From Gallionella sp. (GTDB lineage: Bacteria; Pseudomonadota; Gammaproteobacteria; Burkholderiales; Gallionellaceae): DNA of 34,608 nt. Positions 26,203-33,427 of this stretch are shown one piece after another; position 1 is the first letter of the stretch; each line of letters starts with the position of its first letter. The stretch is taken from NCBI GenBank assembly GCA_030645535.1, contig JAUSNM010000060.1:1-34608 (forward strand). The letters run 5' to 3'. Made by a program: the position numbers and the translations under genes. Under the pieces are notes generated by a model. It was not told where the DNA came from and did not search any database. It saw only the letters and a program-made list of their open reading frames with translations.

Positions 26203-27236
26203 TGCTGAACCACCGTATTTTCAGGATCGAGGTTCGGGGATTGAGAATTGCGGGAAAACCGCCGCCCCGTTATCGGATCGTTCATCGCTCCTCGCTCCTC
26301 GCTCCTGCTTTCCAGCACCGCTTCAACCAGATAACGCGGCCGATGGCGCACTTGCTGATAGATGCGGCCTACATATTCACCCAACAGGCCGATGCCGAAC
26401 AACGTGATGCCGATCATGAAAAACACCAGCGCGAACAGCGTAAACATCCCTTCCGCCTCCGGGCCGATGATCAGACGACGCACCACGAGAAAGACGAAAA
26501 ACAGCGCCGATAATACCGAGGTTAGCATGCCGACCATTGAAAACATCTGCAACGGCACCAGCGAAAACCCGGTCATCAGGTCGAAATTGAGGCGGATCAG
26601 GCTGTACAGCGAATATTTCGATTCGCCTGCCAGGCGTTCATCGTGCCCCACCACCACTTCGGCGGGGTTGCGCGCAAAGGTGTAGGCCAGCGCGGGAATG
26701 AAGGTATTCACTTCGCGACAGCTGTTGATCGCAGCGATGATACCCCTGTCGTAGGCGCGAAACATGCAGCCCTGATCGGTCATCTTGATGCGCGTGATGC
26801 GTTCGCGCAGATTGTTCATCGCACGCGATGCAACATGACGCCACCAACTGTCACTGCGCTGACGACGGATCGAGCCGACATAGTCGTGCCCCTCATCCAT
26901 CTTGGCCAGCAACAGGCCGATGTCTTCCGGCGGATTCTGCAGGTCCGCATCCAGCGTCACCACGCGCTGCCCGCGCGACTGCTCGAAACCTGCCATGATC
27001 GCCATGTGCTGACCGAAGTTGCCGTTGAACAGGATCACCCGCGTCACATCGGGGCGCTTCTGGAACTGTTCGCGCAGTATCGCCGCCGAGCGGTCGCGGC
27101 TGCCGTCGTTGATGAAGACGATCTCGTAACTGATGCCCAGCTTGTCGAATGCCGGATACACGCGGTCGAACAAGGTTTGCAGCCCTGCTTCTTCGTTGTA
27201 AACAGGAATGACGACGGAAAGTTGTATGGTATTCAT
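26199..27236 (-). CDS. arnC: undecaprenyl-phosphate 4-deoxy-4-formamido-L-arabinose transferase
   Basis: Transfers L-Ara4FN from UDP to undecaprenyl phosphate at the inner membrane. It is a GT2 enzyme of 345 residues: SVVIPVYNEEAGLQTLFDRV, FINDGSRDRSA, LDADLQNPPEDI (DxD-type metal site near 96-98), and a QGCMFRAYDR / GESKYSLYSL region. Two C-terminal membrane segments lie at about 235-257 and 270-293. About 30 residues after YLVEAVLES are additional compared with the usual end and are encoded by three CGCTCCT units (other strand) plus following sequence. The stop overlaps the formyltransferase ATG. Confidence 0.95.
   Translation of the reverse strand: MNTIQLSVVIPVYNEEAGLQTLFDRVYPAFDKLGISYEIVFINDGSRDRSAAILREQFQKRPDVTRVILFNGNFGQHMAIMAGFEQSRGQRVVTLDADLQNPPEDIGLLLAKMDEGHDYVGSIRRQRSDSWWRHVASRAMNNLRERITRIKMTDQGCMFRAYDRGIIAAINSCREVNTFIPALAYTFARNPAEVVVGHDERLAGESKYSLYSLIRLNFDLMTGFSLVPLQMFSMVGMLTSVLSALFFVFLVVRRLIIGPEAEGMFTLFALVFFMIGITLFGIGLLGEYVGRIYQQVRHRPRYLVEAVLESRSEERGAMNDPITGRRFSRNSQSPNLDPENTVVQQ
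26286..26306. repeat. period-7 array (CGCTCCT) x3 inside arnC
   Basis: Three exact units, the reverse complement of AGGAGCG. It is therefore inverted relative to the array at 26131-26158, with about 127 bp between them that hold the arnC/formyltransferase junction. On the coding strand the units read AGGAGCG and are followed by ATGAACGA, resembling the true formyltransferase start. Confidence 0.9.
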
Positions 27237-27295
27237 GGGGCGACATTCTACCGCACAGGGGGCGGATAGCGAAATCCGGACGTTATTTTATAGGC

Positions 27296-27358
27296 TTAGC
27301 GGTACACATCATCATGACTGCCGATATCAAGCAGGATGATTTCCTGCTCTGTAACCAT
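27296..27358 (-). pseudogene. C-terminal remnant of a RelE/YafQ-type toxin
   Basis: The frame reads MVTEQEIILLDIGSHDDVYR then stop. ILLDIGxHDxVYR is the usual C-terminal end of RelE/YafQ-family mRNA interferases. The preceding 70 or so residues of such a toxin are absent: the upstream frame is out-of-frame antitoxin sequence. A deletion has probably fused the end of the toxin gene to the antitoxin gene. Confidence 0.65.
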
Positions 27359-27530
27359 CATTAGCAGCCTCGTCCACATCCAGCGCTGCCAACAGTTCAG
27401 CGGCTGTCTTAAATTTCCTGACACGCCCGACCTCAACATCCGCAAGCGACGCACGGACACGGGCATAGTGCGCCTCCTGCTCCACCACAATGCCGCGACG
27501 CTTACCTTTTTTGGCAGGGATGGCGTTCAT
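27327..27530 (-). CDS. antitoxin-like protein of a decayed type II toxin-antitoxin pair
   Basis: A 67-residue protein, MNAIPAKKGKRRGIVVEQEA... with VGRVRKFKTAAELLAALDVDE, typical of the C-terminal region of RelB-like antitoxins. AAGGAG lies seven bases upstream of the ATG, so it can be translated. Its last 12 or so residues run out of frame into the remnant of the toxin gene. It lies within the arn operon between arnB and arnC. With no intact toxin it may be on the way to loss, or act as a solitary antitoxin. Confidence 0.6.
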   Translation of the reverse strand: MNAIPAKKGKRRGIVVEQEAHYARVRASLADVEVGRVRKFKTAAELLAALDVDEAANDGYRAGNHPA

Positions 27531-27606
27531 ATCCAGACTCCTTTTAGCACTAAATTAAGTACCAAAAAGATACACAATCGGGCAAGGGATAGCAAACTGA
27601 ACTTGC

Positions 27607-27634
27607 AGATTCAGGATCCAAGATTCAGGAATTC
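27607..27634. repeat. period-7 array (AGATTCA-type) x4
   Basis: AGATTCA, GGATCCA, AGATTCA, GGAATTC, followed by looser copies (AGAAATT). It lies in the gap between the frameshifted gene and the antitoxin-like gene. Nothing else is seen in 27531-27687. Confidence 0.75.
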
Positions 27635-27687
27635 AGAAATTCAAATGATAGGCATCGCGACATTCAAAGAATCTTACCAAGTTTAGG

Positions 27688-28216
27688 TCACATTTCTGGT
27701 TCCCAGTCTTGGTGAGCTTCAACCACGTTCACTCCAGCATTTCGAAGCAGAGCAGCGAACGAAGTGAAATGATCCGCGCCGCAGATAAACAACAGAGGCC
27801 ACACATTAAACTCTTGAATTCGGCGCAACCAGCACTGCTCCCGAATTTGGTCAGATACAACTCGCCCAGATTCGATAATTTCGGCTTCAATTTGCTCCGA
27901 TGTCCAACCATTCAGAAACCCATCTAATTTGATGTCGTTAATCCTGCCGAATGCCCAGCGCCACCCGCTCTTTGGGAGAAGGGTCTGAAAGTTGATGATA
28001 CAAGCCTAACTCAACAGATAGTTGTTGAGCGATAGACTCAGCAACCCTATTTTCATGCAGAGCATGTAAGCTCATTTCTTCAGCAATTGCACGCACTTTT
28101 TGCAGAATGCAAAGTTCGCGAATAGTGCTTCTGAAACTTTTAATTCCTACTGCGTGCCTCTCATTCAGAGGCAACTGGTATTTATGAGAGGTGCCAACGA
28201 GTATGACAGTAAGCAC
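27688..28216 (-). pseudogene. frameshifted uncharacterised gene in the arn operon
   Basis: Two frames join into one protein of about 175 residues. The first, from a GTG at 28216 with AAGG upstream, starts MLTVILVGTSHKYQLPL and runs to ALGIRQD, where TAA (27940-27938) stops it. Removing one T of the GATTAAC at 27937-27943 restores DNDIKLDGFLNGWTSEQIE and continues to VWPLLFICGADH and DWEPEM, stop at 27688. Both halves look protein-like. I do not recognise a named family; the pattern (short N-terminal VGTSHKYQ strand, central IAEEMS, late CGADH) resembles uncharacterised conserved proteins. Either a real single-base mutation or a sequence error explains it. Confidence 0.7.
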
Positions 28217-28269
28217 GGAGACACCCTTCGACAATTGAAAAACAGGCTCATGCAATTGACACTCAAACC

Positions 28270-29394
28270 TTACCCAGCCAGCACCTCTCTCATAGCAGCA
28301 CAGGTGCGTTCGACATCGGCTATCGTCATCGCGTAGAACATCGGCAAGGAGACGATCTGGCGCCCGACGCGTTCGGCAACAGGGAACATGCCTTCCTTGA
28401 AACCCAGCCCGCGATACAGACTGAACAGATGGATAGGCGCGTAATGAAAACCGATGCCGATGTTGTAGGCCTTCATCTTTTCCATGAACTCGGGGCGCGT
28501 GATCCGTTCCGGCAGCACGATCTGAAACAGGTGCCAGTTGGTGTTTTCGAAATCAGCAGGTGGCAGTTGCGCGCCGGTTTGCGCCTCGAAGTCCGTACCC
28601 AGCGTCTTAAAATAATGCTGTGCAAGTTTGCGGCGGTGCGCGGTGATGTCAGGCAGTTTCGCGAACTGACCCAAGCCGATTGCGGCGGCGATGTCGGTCA
28701 TGTTGTATTTGCCGCCCAACACGTCCACGTCGATGCCGTCCCAGCCGCTGCGCGACACGCCCTGCAGGCGATATTTCTCGGCAAGCACAGCTTCCGCCGC
28801 ATTGTTCAATACCAGACAACCGCCCTCGGAGGTGGTGATGTTCTTGTTGGCCTGAAAACTGAACGAGACGAAATCGCCAAACGAACCAACAGGTTTTCCC
28901 TGCCAGCGTGACCCGATGGCTTGCGCGGCATCTTCGATCACGCGCAGCTTGTACTTTGCCGCTATGGCATACAGCCGGTCCATATCCAGCGGGCGGCCCG
29001 CCAGATACACCGGAATGATCGCACGGGTTCTGGACGTAATCGCAGCTTCCACACGATCCAGATCGATGTTGCGCGTGACCGGGTCGATGTCGGCAAACAC
29101 CGGAGTCGCACCCACCTCGAGGATCACGTTGGCGGTCGCCACCCACGAGATCGGCGTTGTGATGACTTCGTCCCCTGCGCCAATGCCGGCGATGCGCAAG
29201 GCGATTTCCATCGTGCAGGTGCCGGAATTGAAGGTGCGCACCGGACGCCCGCCGAAGTAATCGGACAACTGCTTCTCGAACTCAGCCACCCTGGGGCCGC
29301 TGGTGAGCCAGCCGGAGCGCAGCACGTCGGACACCGCAGAAATAGTCGCCTCGTCTATGGTGGGCTTGGAAAAAGGAAGGAAATTATTGTTCAT
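28270..29394 (-). CDS. arnB: UDP-L-Ara4-keto aminotransferase
   Basis: A PLP enzyme that transfers the amino group from glutamate to UDP-L-Ara4-keto, forming UDP-L-Ara4N. It is a DegT/DnrJ/EryC1-type protein of 374 residues: FSKPTIDEATISAVSDVLRS, FNSGTCTMEIAL, TPISWVATANVI, VIEDAAQAIGS and SFQANKNITTSEGG, which carries the PLP lysine (near 185). The late FHYAPIHLFSLYR also fits ArnB. The ATG follows the arnE stop by one base. After its stop the operon is interrupted by about 1 kb of decayed genes before arnC. Confidence 0.95.
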   Translation of the reverse strand: MNNNFLPFSKPTIDEATISAVSDVLRSGWLTSGPRVAEFEKQLSDYFGGRPVRTFNSGTCTMEIALRIAGIGAGDEVITTPISWVATANVILEVGATPVFADIDPVTRNIDLDRVEAAITSRTRAIIPVYLAGRPLDMDRLYAIAAKYKLRVIEDAAQAIGSRWQGKPVGSFGDFVSFSFQANKNITTSEGGCLVLNNAAEAVLAEKYRLQGVSRSGWDGIDVDVLGGKYNMTDIAAAIGLGQFAKLPDITAHRRKLAQHYFKTLGTDFEAQTGAQLPPADFENTNWHLFQIVLPERITRPEFMEKMKAYNIGIGFHYAPIHLFSLYRGLGFKEGMFPVAERVGRQIVSLPMFYAMTIADVERTCAAMREVLAG

Positions 29395-29395
29395 T

Positions 29396-29767
29396 TTATG
29401 CCCGCGAAATGATGATTACACCGAGGATGATCACGCCCATGCCGACCAGTTTGACCGGATTGAAGGCTTCACCAAGCAGATACCACGCCGCCACGGCATT
29501 CACCACATAGGCCATGGACAGCATCGGAAAGGCGATGCTGACCGGCACACGCGACAACGCCAGTATCCACACCACCACGCTGATTGCGTAACAAAACAAG
29601 GCGACGATGATATGCCACTCGGTCGCCAGTTTCATGCCTATCGGCACGATATTCTCGACGCTGAACGCAAAATTCCCTATCGAATTGGTGCCTGCCTTCA
29701 TCAGTATCTGGGCTGCCGCATTGAGCATCACGCCGGTAAAAATCAGAGAAAAACTAATCAGGTTCAT
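29396..29767 (-). CDS. arnE: ArnE/EmrE-type flippase subunit
   Basis: A 123-residue protein of the EamA/SMR type with four membrane segments: about 3-23, 41-61, 67-88 and 100-121. The start MNLISFSLIFTGVMLNAAAQ and the QILMKAG motif fit ArnE/ArnF, which together move undecaprenyl-phosphate-L-Ara4N to the periplasmic side. Only one such gene is present, where E. coli has the pair arnE-arnF, so a homodimer is likely. The ATG overlaps the arnT stop as ATGA. The ATG at 29767 was chosen over the longer frame, whose extra part is arnT read in another frame. Confidence 0.88.
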   Translation of the reverse strand: MNLISFSLIFTGVMLNAAAQILMKAGTNSIGNFAFSVENIVPIGMKLATEWHIIVALFCYAISVVVWILALSRVPVSIAFPMLSMAYVVNAVAAWYLLGEAFNPVKLVGMGVIILGVIIISRA

Positions 29768-31428
29768 GGTTTTTTCACCACGATGTGTTGTGTATCTTGA
29801 AAAATGATCTTCATGGCTAAACCCTGTTGTTGTAACTGTGGATAAACATATACCGGCATGATAGCCAGCGCTTCCGGCTGTACATCCCATACCTTGGCGA
29901 AGGCGTCGAGCGTCGGAACCCAGCGCTGCGGCTCCTGCCTGATGCCGAAGCCCATTTCATCCTGATACTGCACCAGCGTGAAGGTGCGCTTCAGATAAAA
30001 CGGCAGGGTCTGCTCATAAGTCAGCACCGAGTAGAACGGAATATCAGGCTTGACCTCGGCACGAATGGCCTCGGCGATGTGTTTGGCGGAGCGTTCACGC
30101 GCCACGGTGTTGTAGCCGGACACACCGATTTGCGCTGCCAGCAAAGCCGACATTGCGATCACCAGAACAGCCACAGGCTTTTGCGCGCGCCACAGCAATG
30201 CCATCCCCCCCAGCAAACCTGCCAGCAAAATCAGCGCTGCAGTAACCAGCCATGCGCTGTAATGGGGATATAGCTCGATCTGATTCGATGTGTCGGCAAA
30301 CTTGCCGACATTAATTGCCAGCACAAGAAACAACAGCGCAACAGGTACGGCCGGCAGAATTTGCCAGAACAACACCCGCTCACGTATCTCGGCGATGCGG
30401 CGTCCCATCAACAGCGCTAACGCCGGAAACATCGGCAACAGATAGGACGGCAACTTGGAGCCGGAGATGGTGAAAAACACATAGATGAATATCGCCCAGA
30501 TCAACAGAAAGCGCGCAGGGTTGAATGACTTGTCCGCACTCGCGCCGCGGCTTATCCCCTGATTACCAAATGCAGTGCGAAACAGCGAGTCGAACATCAG
30601 CACTGTCCAGGGCAATGCACCTGCGAGCAGGATAGGCACGAAGTAATACCAGGGCTGGTAGCGCCCAAGATCCTTGGTGGTAAAGCGCGTGTAATGCTCG
30701 TAGATAAAGAAGCGGTCGAAGAACTCGGGGTTGGCTTGCATCACCAGATAGAACCAGGGTCCGGTGATCAGCAGAAACACTGCCATGCCGGATAACCAGT
30801 GCATGCGCTTCAATACGGTGAAATCGCGCTGCACCATGCAATAAATGAACACCGCCGTGCCCGGCAGAATGATACCCATCAGCCCCTTGGAGAGCACCGC
30901 CAGCGCCATGCCCGCCCAGGCCAGCAGCATCCAGTTACGCCGCTGCACAACATTCGTCTCAGTTTGCGCAAGCAGCAACGCAAAAATCCCCAGCGTGATA
31001 AAGAACGTCACACCCATGTCCAGCGTGTTGATGTGGGCCATCATCACATACAGCATGCTGCTGCAAAGAATAAGCGTGGCGTAACCAGCCGCCTCGCGGC
31101 CGAACAGACGCTGCCCGGCAAACCAGACAAGAAACAAACCAGCGAATCCCGTGAGACCAGCCCAAAGCCGCGAAGTCCACTGATGCTCGCCGAACACGGT
31201 GTAAGCGGTCGCAGTCGCCCAGTATTGCAGCGGCGGTTTCTCGAAATATTTGAGATCGTTCAGGCGCGGGGTGACCCAGTCGCCGGAATGCACCATCTCG
31301 CGGGGGATCTCGGCATAGCGCCCTTCATCCGGCTTGATCAGTGTGCGGTATTCAAGATTGGCAAACCAGATTATTGCGACGCTGATCAGCAACCACCAGA
31401 GCTGCCTGTTTGAAATGCGACTGATCAT
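29764..31428 (-). CDS. arnT: lipid A 4-amino-4-deoxy-L-arabinose transferase (GT83)
   Basis: A 554-residue inner-membrane GT-C enzyme that moves L-Ara4N from undecaprenyl phosphate to lipid A phosphates, lowering affinity for cationic peptides such as polymyxin. The N-terminal signature PDEGRYAEIPREMV, then SGDWVTPRLN and YFEKPPLQYW, is diagnostic for the ArnT/PMT-like group. Many membrane segments follow and a soluble domain forms the C-terminus. The ATG at 31428 was chosen: GAGG lies upstream and MISRISNRQLWW starts the first helix. The longer frame to 31551 overlaps a zinc-ribbon fragment. It is the first arn gene. Related GT83 enzymes may use other sugars, but the full arn set supports L-Ara4N. 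Confidence 0.92.
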   Translation of the reverse strand: MISRISNRQLWWLLISVAIIWFANLEYRTLIKPDEGRYAEIPREMVHSGDWVTPRLNDLKYFEKPPLQYWATATAYTVFGEHQWTSRLWAGLTGFAGLFLVWFAGQRLFGREAAGYATLILCSSMLYVMMAHINTLDMGVTFFITLGIFALLLAQTETNVVQRRNWMLLAWAGMALAVLSKGLMGIILPGTAVFIYCMVQRDFTVLKRMHWLSGMAVFLLITGPWFYLVMQANPEFFDRFFIYEHYTRFTTKDLGRYQPWYYFVPILLAGALPWTVLMFDSLFRTAFGNQGISRGASADKSFNPARFLLIWAIFIYVFFTISGSKLPSYLLPMFPALALLMGRRIAEIRERVLFWQILPAVPVALLFLVLAINVGKFADTSNQIELYPHYSAWLVTAALILLAGLLGGMALLWRAQKPVAVLVIAMSALLAAQIGVSGYNTVARERSAKHIAEAIRAEVKPDIPFYSVLTYEQTLPFYLKRTFTLVQYQDEMGFGIRQEPQRWVPTLDAFAKVWDVQPEALAIMPVYVYPQLQQQGLAMKIIFQDTQHIVVKKP

Positions 31429-31559
31429 GATATCGTCCTCGATGCCAGCTTTTGCGCGAACGCCATGAAACCGCCGCGCTCGGTCGGCGCATCGCCGCAA
31501 GCTGTGCATTGCCAATCGGTACTGGTAAAAGGTTTTTGACAGGTCAGACAAAATTTCAT
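31425..31559 (-). pseudogene. 44-residue zinc-ribbon fragment overlapping the arnT start
   Basis: The frame begins MKFCLTCQKPFTSTDWQCTA and includes a CxxC...CxxC zinc ribbon (Cys4, Cys7, Cys18, Cys21), then GFMAFAQKLA and a short tail to the stop. It resembles the N-terminal end of some class I methyltransferases found in glycan clusters (zinc ribbon, then G...FAP.LA), but the methyltransferase domain is missing. Its TGA overlaps the arnT ATG (ATGA), and GGGA precedes its own ATG. It may be a remnant of a deleted gene that now acts as a leader coupling ribosomes into arnT. It could also be a true small protein. Confidence 0.6.
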
Positions 31560-31685
31560 GAATTCATTCCCGGCAAAAAGCCGAAAGGGTTGCGGGCGCA
31601 GATTTTAACGCGTCCTGCATGGATGCTCCAAATTTCTGCGCAGTATCCCTGCGAGAACATTTGCGTAGACAGATGCTTTTTAGAT

Positions 31686-33029
31686 TCAGGCCCCCTGCTC
31701 TTTCACCTCGGTGCGCGCCCATCCCTCTGCAAAAGTGATGCGCAGTTCTGCACCTACGGCTAATTTCCTGGCATCCGACACAAGGTGGCCGTTCTCGTCC
31801 TGCACCAGGCTGTAGCCACGCGCCAGAACTTGCTGCGGGTTGAGCAGAACCAGATGCTGGGCTACCGTATCCAGGCCGGCCTGCCGCCTGTGTTGCGCGT
31901 TGTGCACAGCCTTTACCAGCCGTCCGGCAAGATGAGTCTGCCTGTCCTGCATCCGGTTGAAGTCGCTGCCCGCGCCGCACAGTCGCTGCGCATAGGACCG
32001 GCATCGCCACTGCTGCTGATCCAGGTCGTGTGCGTAGCCGCGCTGCAAGCGTTGTTGCAACTGATCCAGGTGCAGCTTCTGGCGTTGCAACTGCTGTGCG
32101 GGATGGACTACGCGGCGCTGCAAGTAATCCACCGCCTGCATGGCATTTTGCAGCCGGTTGCGCTGTGCGCGCAGCAGATGCTGCGCCATGTCGCGCAACC
32201 CTTGCAACAAGGCATGGCGATCCGGCACGACGCGCTGTGCTGCGGCTGTGGGTGTCGGCGCACGTTCATCGGCGACAAAATCAGCGATGGTAAAATCGGT
32301 CTCGTGACCCACGCCGCTGACAATCGGAATTGCACTGGCGAATATGGCACGCGCCACGACTTCTTCGTTGAAAGCCCACAAATCTTCGATGCTGCCACCG
32401 CCGCGACACAGAATCAGTACACAGCACTCGGCGCGCTGATTGGCGATTTCAATGGCTTGCGCAATTTTCTCCGCACTGCCGGCACCCTGCACCGGCGTGG
32501 GATACAACACCACCGGCACACCGGGCAAGCGCAGCTTCAAGGTGGTCAGCACGTCACGCAACGCGGCGGCCTGAGGGGATGTGATGATGCCGATACGCCT
32601 GGGGAAGGCGGGTAACAATCGTTTGCGCGCAGCGGCAAACAGCCCTTCATCTTCCAGTTTCTGCTTGAGCTTTGCGAATTGTTCATACAGCACGCCCAGG
32701 CCCGCCGGGCGCAGCTGCTCAACTGTCAGCTGAAAATCGCCGCGCGCCTCGTAAAGAGAAGCTGCTGCCAGCACTTCGACCTGCGTCCCGTTAGCGATGG
32801 TTTTATCCAGAGACTGATTTTTATGACGGAACATCACACAGCGAACTTGTGCCTGTTCATCCTTGAGCGCGAAATACCAGTGACCGGAGGCGGCCTTTAC
32901 CAGATTACAAATTTCTCCGCGCACCCACAGCAAGGGAACGTTGCCCTCCAGTAACTGATTGATTGCACGAGTGAGTTCAGACACGCGCAGCACGCGGGGT
33001 CGGGCTTCAAAAAAAAGGTCTTCAGACAT
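31686..33029 (-). CDS. xseA: exodeoxyribonuclease VII large subunit
   Basis: Large subunit of the single-strand exonuclease with XseB. It has 447 residues with an N-terminal OB fold (LRVSELTRAINQLLEGNVPL, then LWVRGEICNLVKAASGHWYF), the catalytic-domain motifs GIITSPQAAALRDVL, LILCRGGGSIEDLWAFNEE (near 205-223) and SGVGHETDFTIADFVAD, and a long coiled-coil region at about 265-390. It ends with the small domain NPQQVLARGYSLV. Its ATG (33029-33027) is the first three bases of repeat copy C, so the whole 5' leader is repeat sequence; no Shine-Dalgarno is seen there. xseB is not adjacent. Confidence 0.96.
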   Translation of the reverse strand: MSEDLFFEARPRVLRVSELTRAINQLLEGNVPLLWVRGEICNLVKAASGHWYFALKDEQAQVRCVMFRHKNQSLDKTIANGTQVEVLAAASLYEARGDFQLTVEQLRPAGLGVLYEQFAKLKQKLEDEGLFAAARKRLLPAFPRRIGIITSPQAAALRDVLTTLKLRLPGVPVVLYPTPVQGAGSAEKIAQAIEIANQRAECCVLILCRGGGSIEDLWAFNEEVVARAIFASAIPIVSGVGHETDFTIADFVADERAPTPTAAAQRVVPDRHALLQGLRDMAQHLLRAQRNRLQNAMQAVDYLQRRVVHPAQQLQRQKLHLDQLQQRLQRGYAHDLDQQQWRCRSYAQRLCGAGSDFNRMQDRQTHLAGRLVKAVHNAQHRRQAGLDTVAQHLVLLNPQQVLARGYSLVQDENGHLVSDARKLAVGAELRITFAEGWARTEVKEQGA

Positions 33030-33299
33030 ATTGACAATCCAGAATTATTCACAAACCCAGAGAACACGCCGCTTTGCGCCACGCCACTCTGACAAAACCA
33101 TCGCGTTCAATACAACATGTTGATTATTAACGACAAATTATCATGACAAAAAACAGGCAAGATAAGAAAAACCCTTACGGGTCGCCACTTTAAAGGCGTA
33201 TCCACCCGCTTTATCCACAGAGTTATCCACAGATATTGTGGGTAAACAAAAATACTCTTTGATATCGCGGGATTAGCTCACTGTTGTTAAGAAGACTCT
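33027..33299 (+). repeat. dispersed 273-bp DnaA-box repeat, copy C
   Basis: It begins CATATTGACAATCC, the CAT being the complement of the xseA start codon, and ends TTAAGAAGACTCT. Landmarks: TTTGCGCCACGCCACT, ACAACATGTTGATTATTAAC, AAAAAACAGGCAAG, ACCCTTACGGGT, the core at 33211-33245 and GGGATTAGCTCACTGTTGTT. This copy also keeps an extra perfect DnaA box, TTATTCACA at 33045-33053. The rest of the xseA-exbB gap (33300-33427) must contain the exbB promoter, which was not recognised. Confidence 0.9.
33211..33245. promoter_or_regulatory. DnaA-box triplet in repeat copy C
   Basis: TTATCCACA at 33211-33219 and 33223-33231, plus the inverted variant TGTGGGTAA at 33237-33245. Sequence and spacing are the same as in copies A and B. 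Confidence 0.75.
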
Positions 33300-33427
33300 G
33301 AGAAATCTTGCTCAACCAGTCGCGACACGCTACAGTTGCGGATTTGGAGCCTCTGATTCGATCCGCACGCAGTTTAAACCGGAGCGGGGCAGCGGTCTGA
33401 CAATTTAAGCATATTTGGAGAATACCC

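Noticed and set aside
31564-32010. 148-codon minus-strand frame overlapping the xseA 3' end
   Set aside because: It is xseA sequence read in another frame and shows no recognisable protein features.
8354-33299. Origin of replication (oriC) at the DnaA-box clusters
   Set aside because: Three copies are present, and none is near dnaA, dnaN, gyrB, rpmH or parAB; the sites are treated as a dispersed repeat instead.
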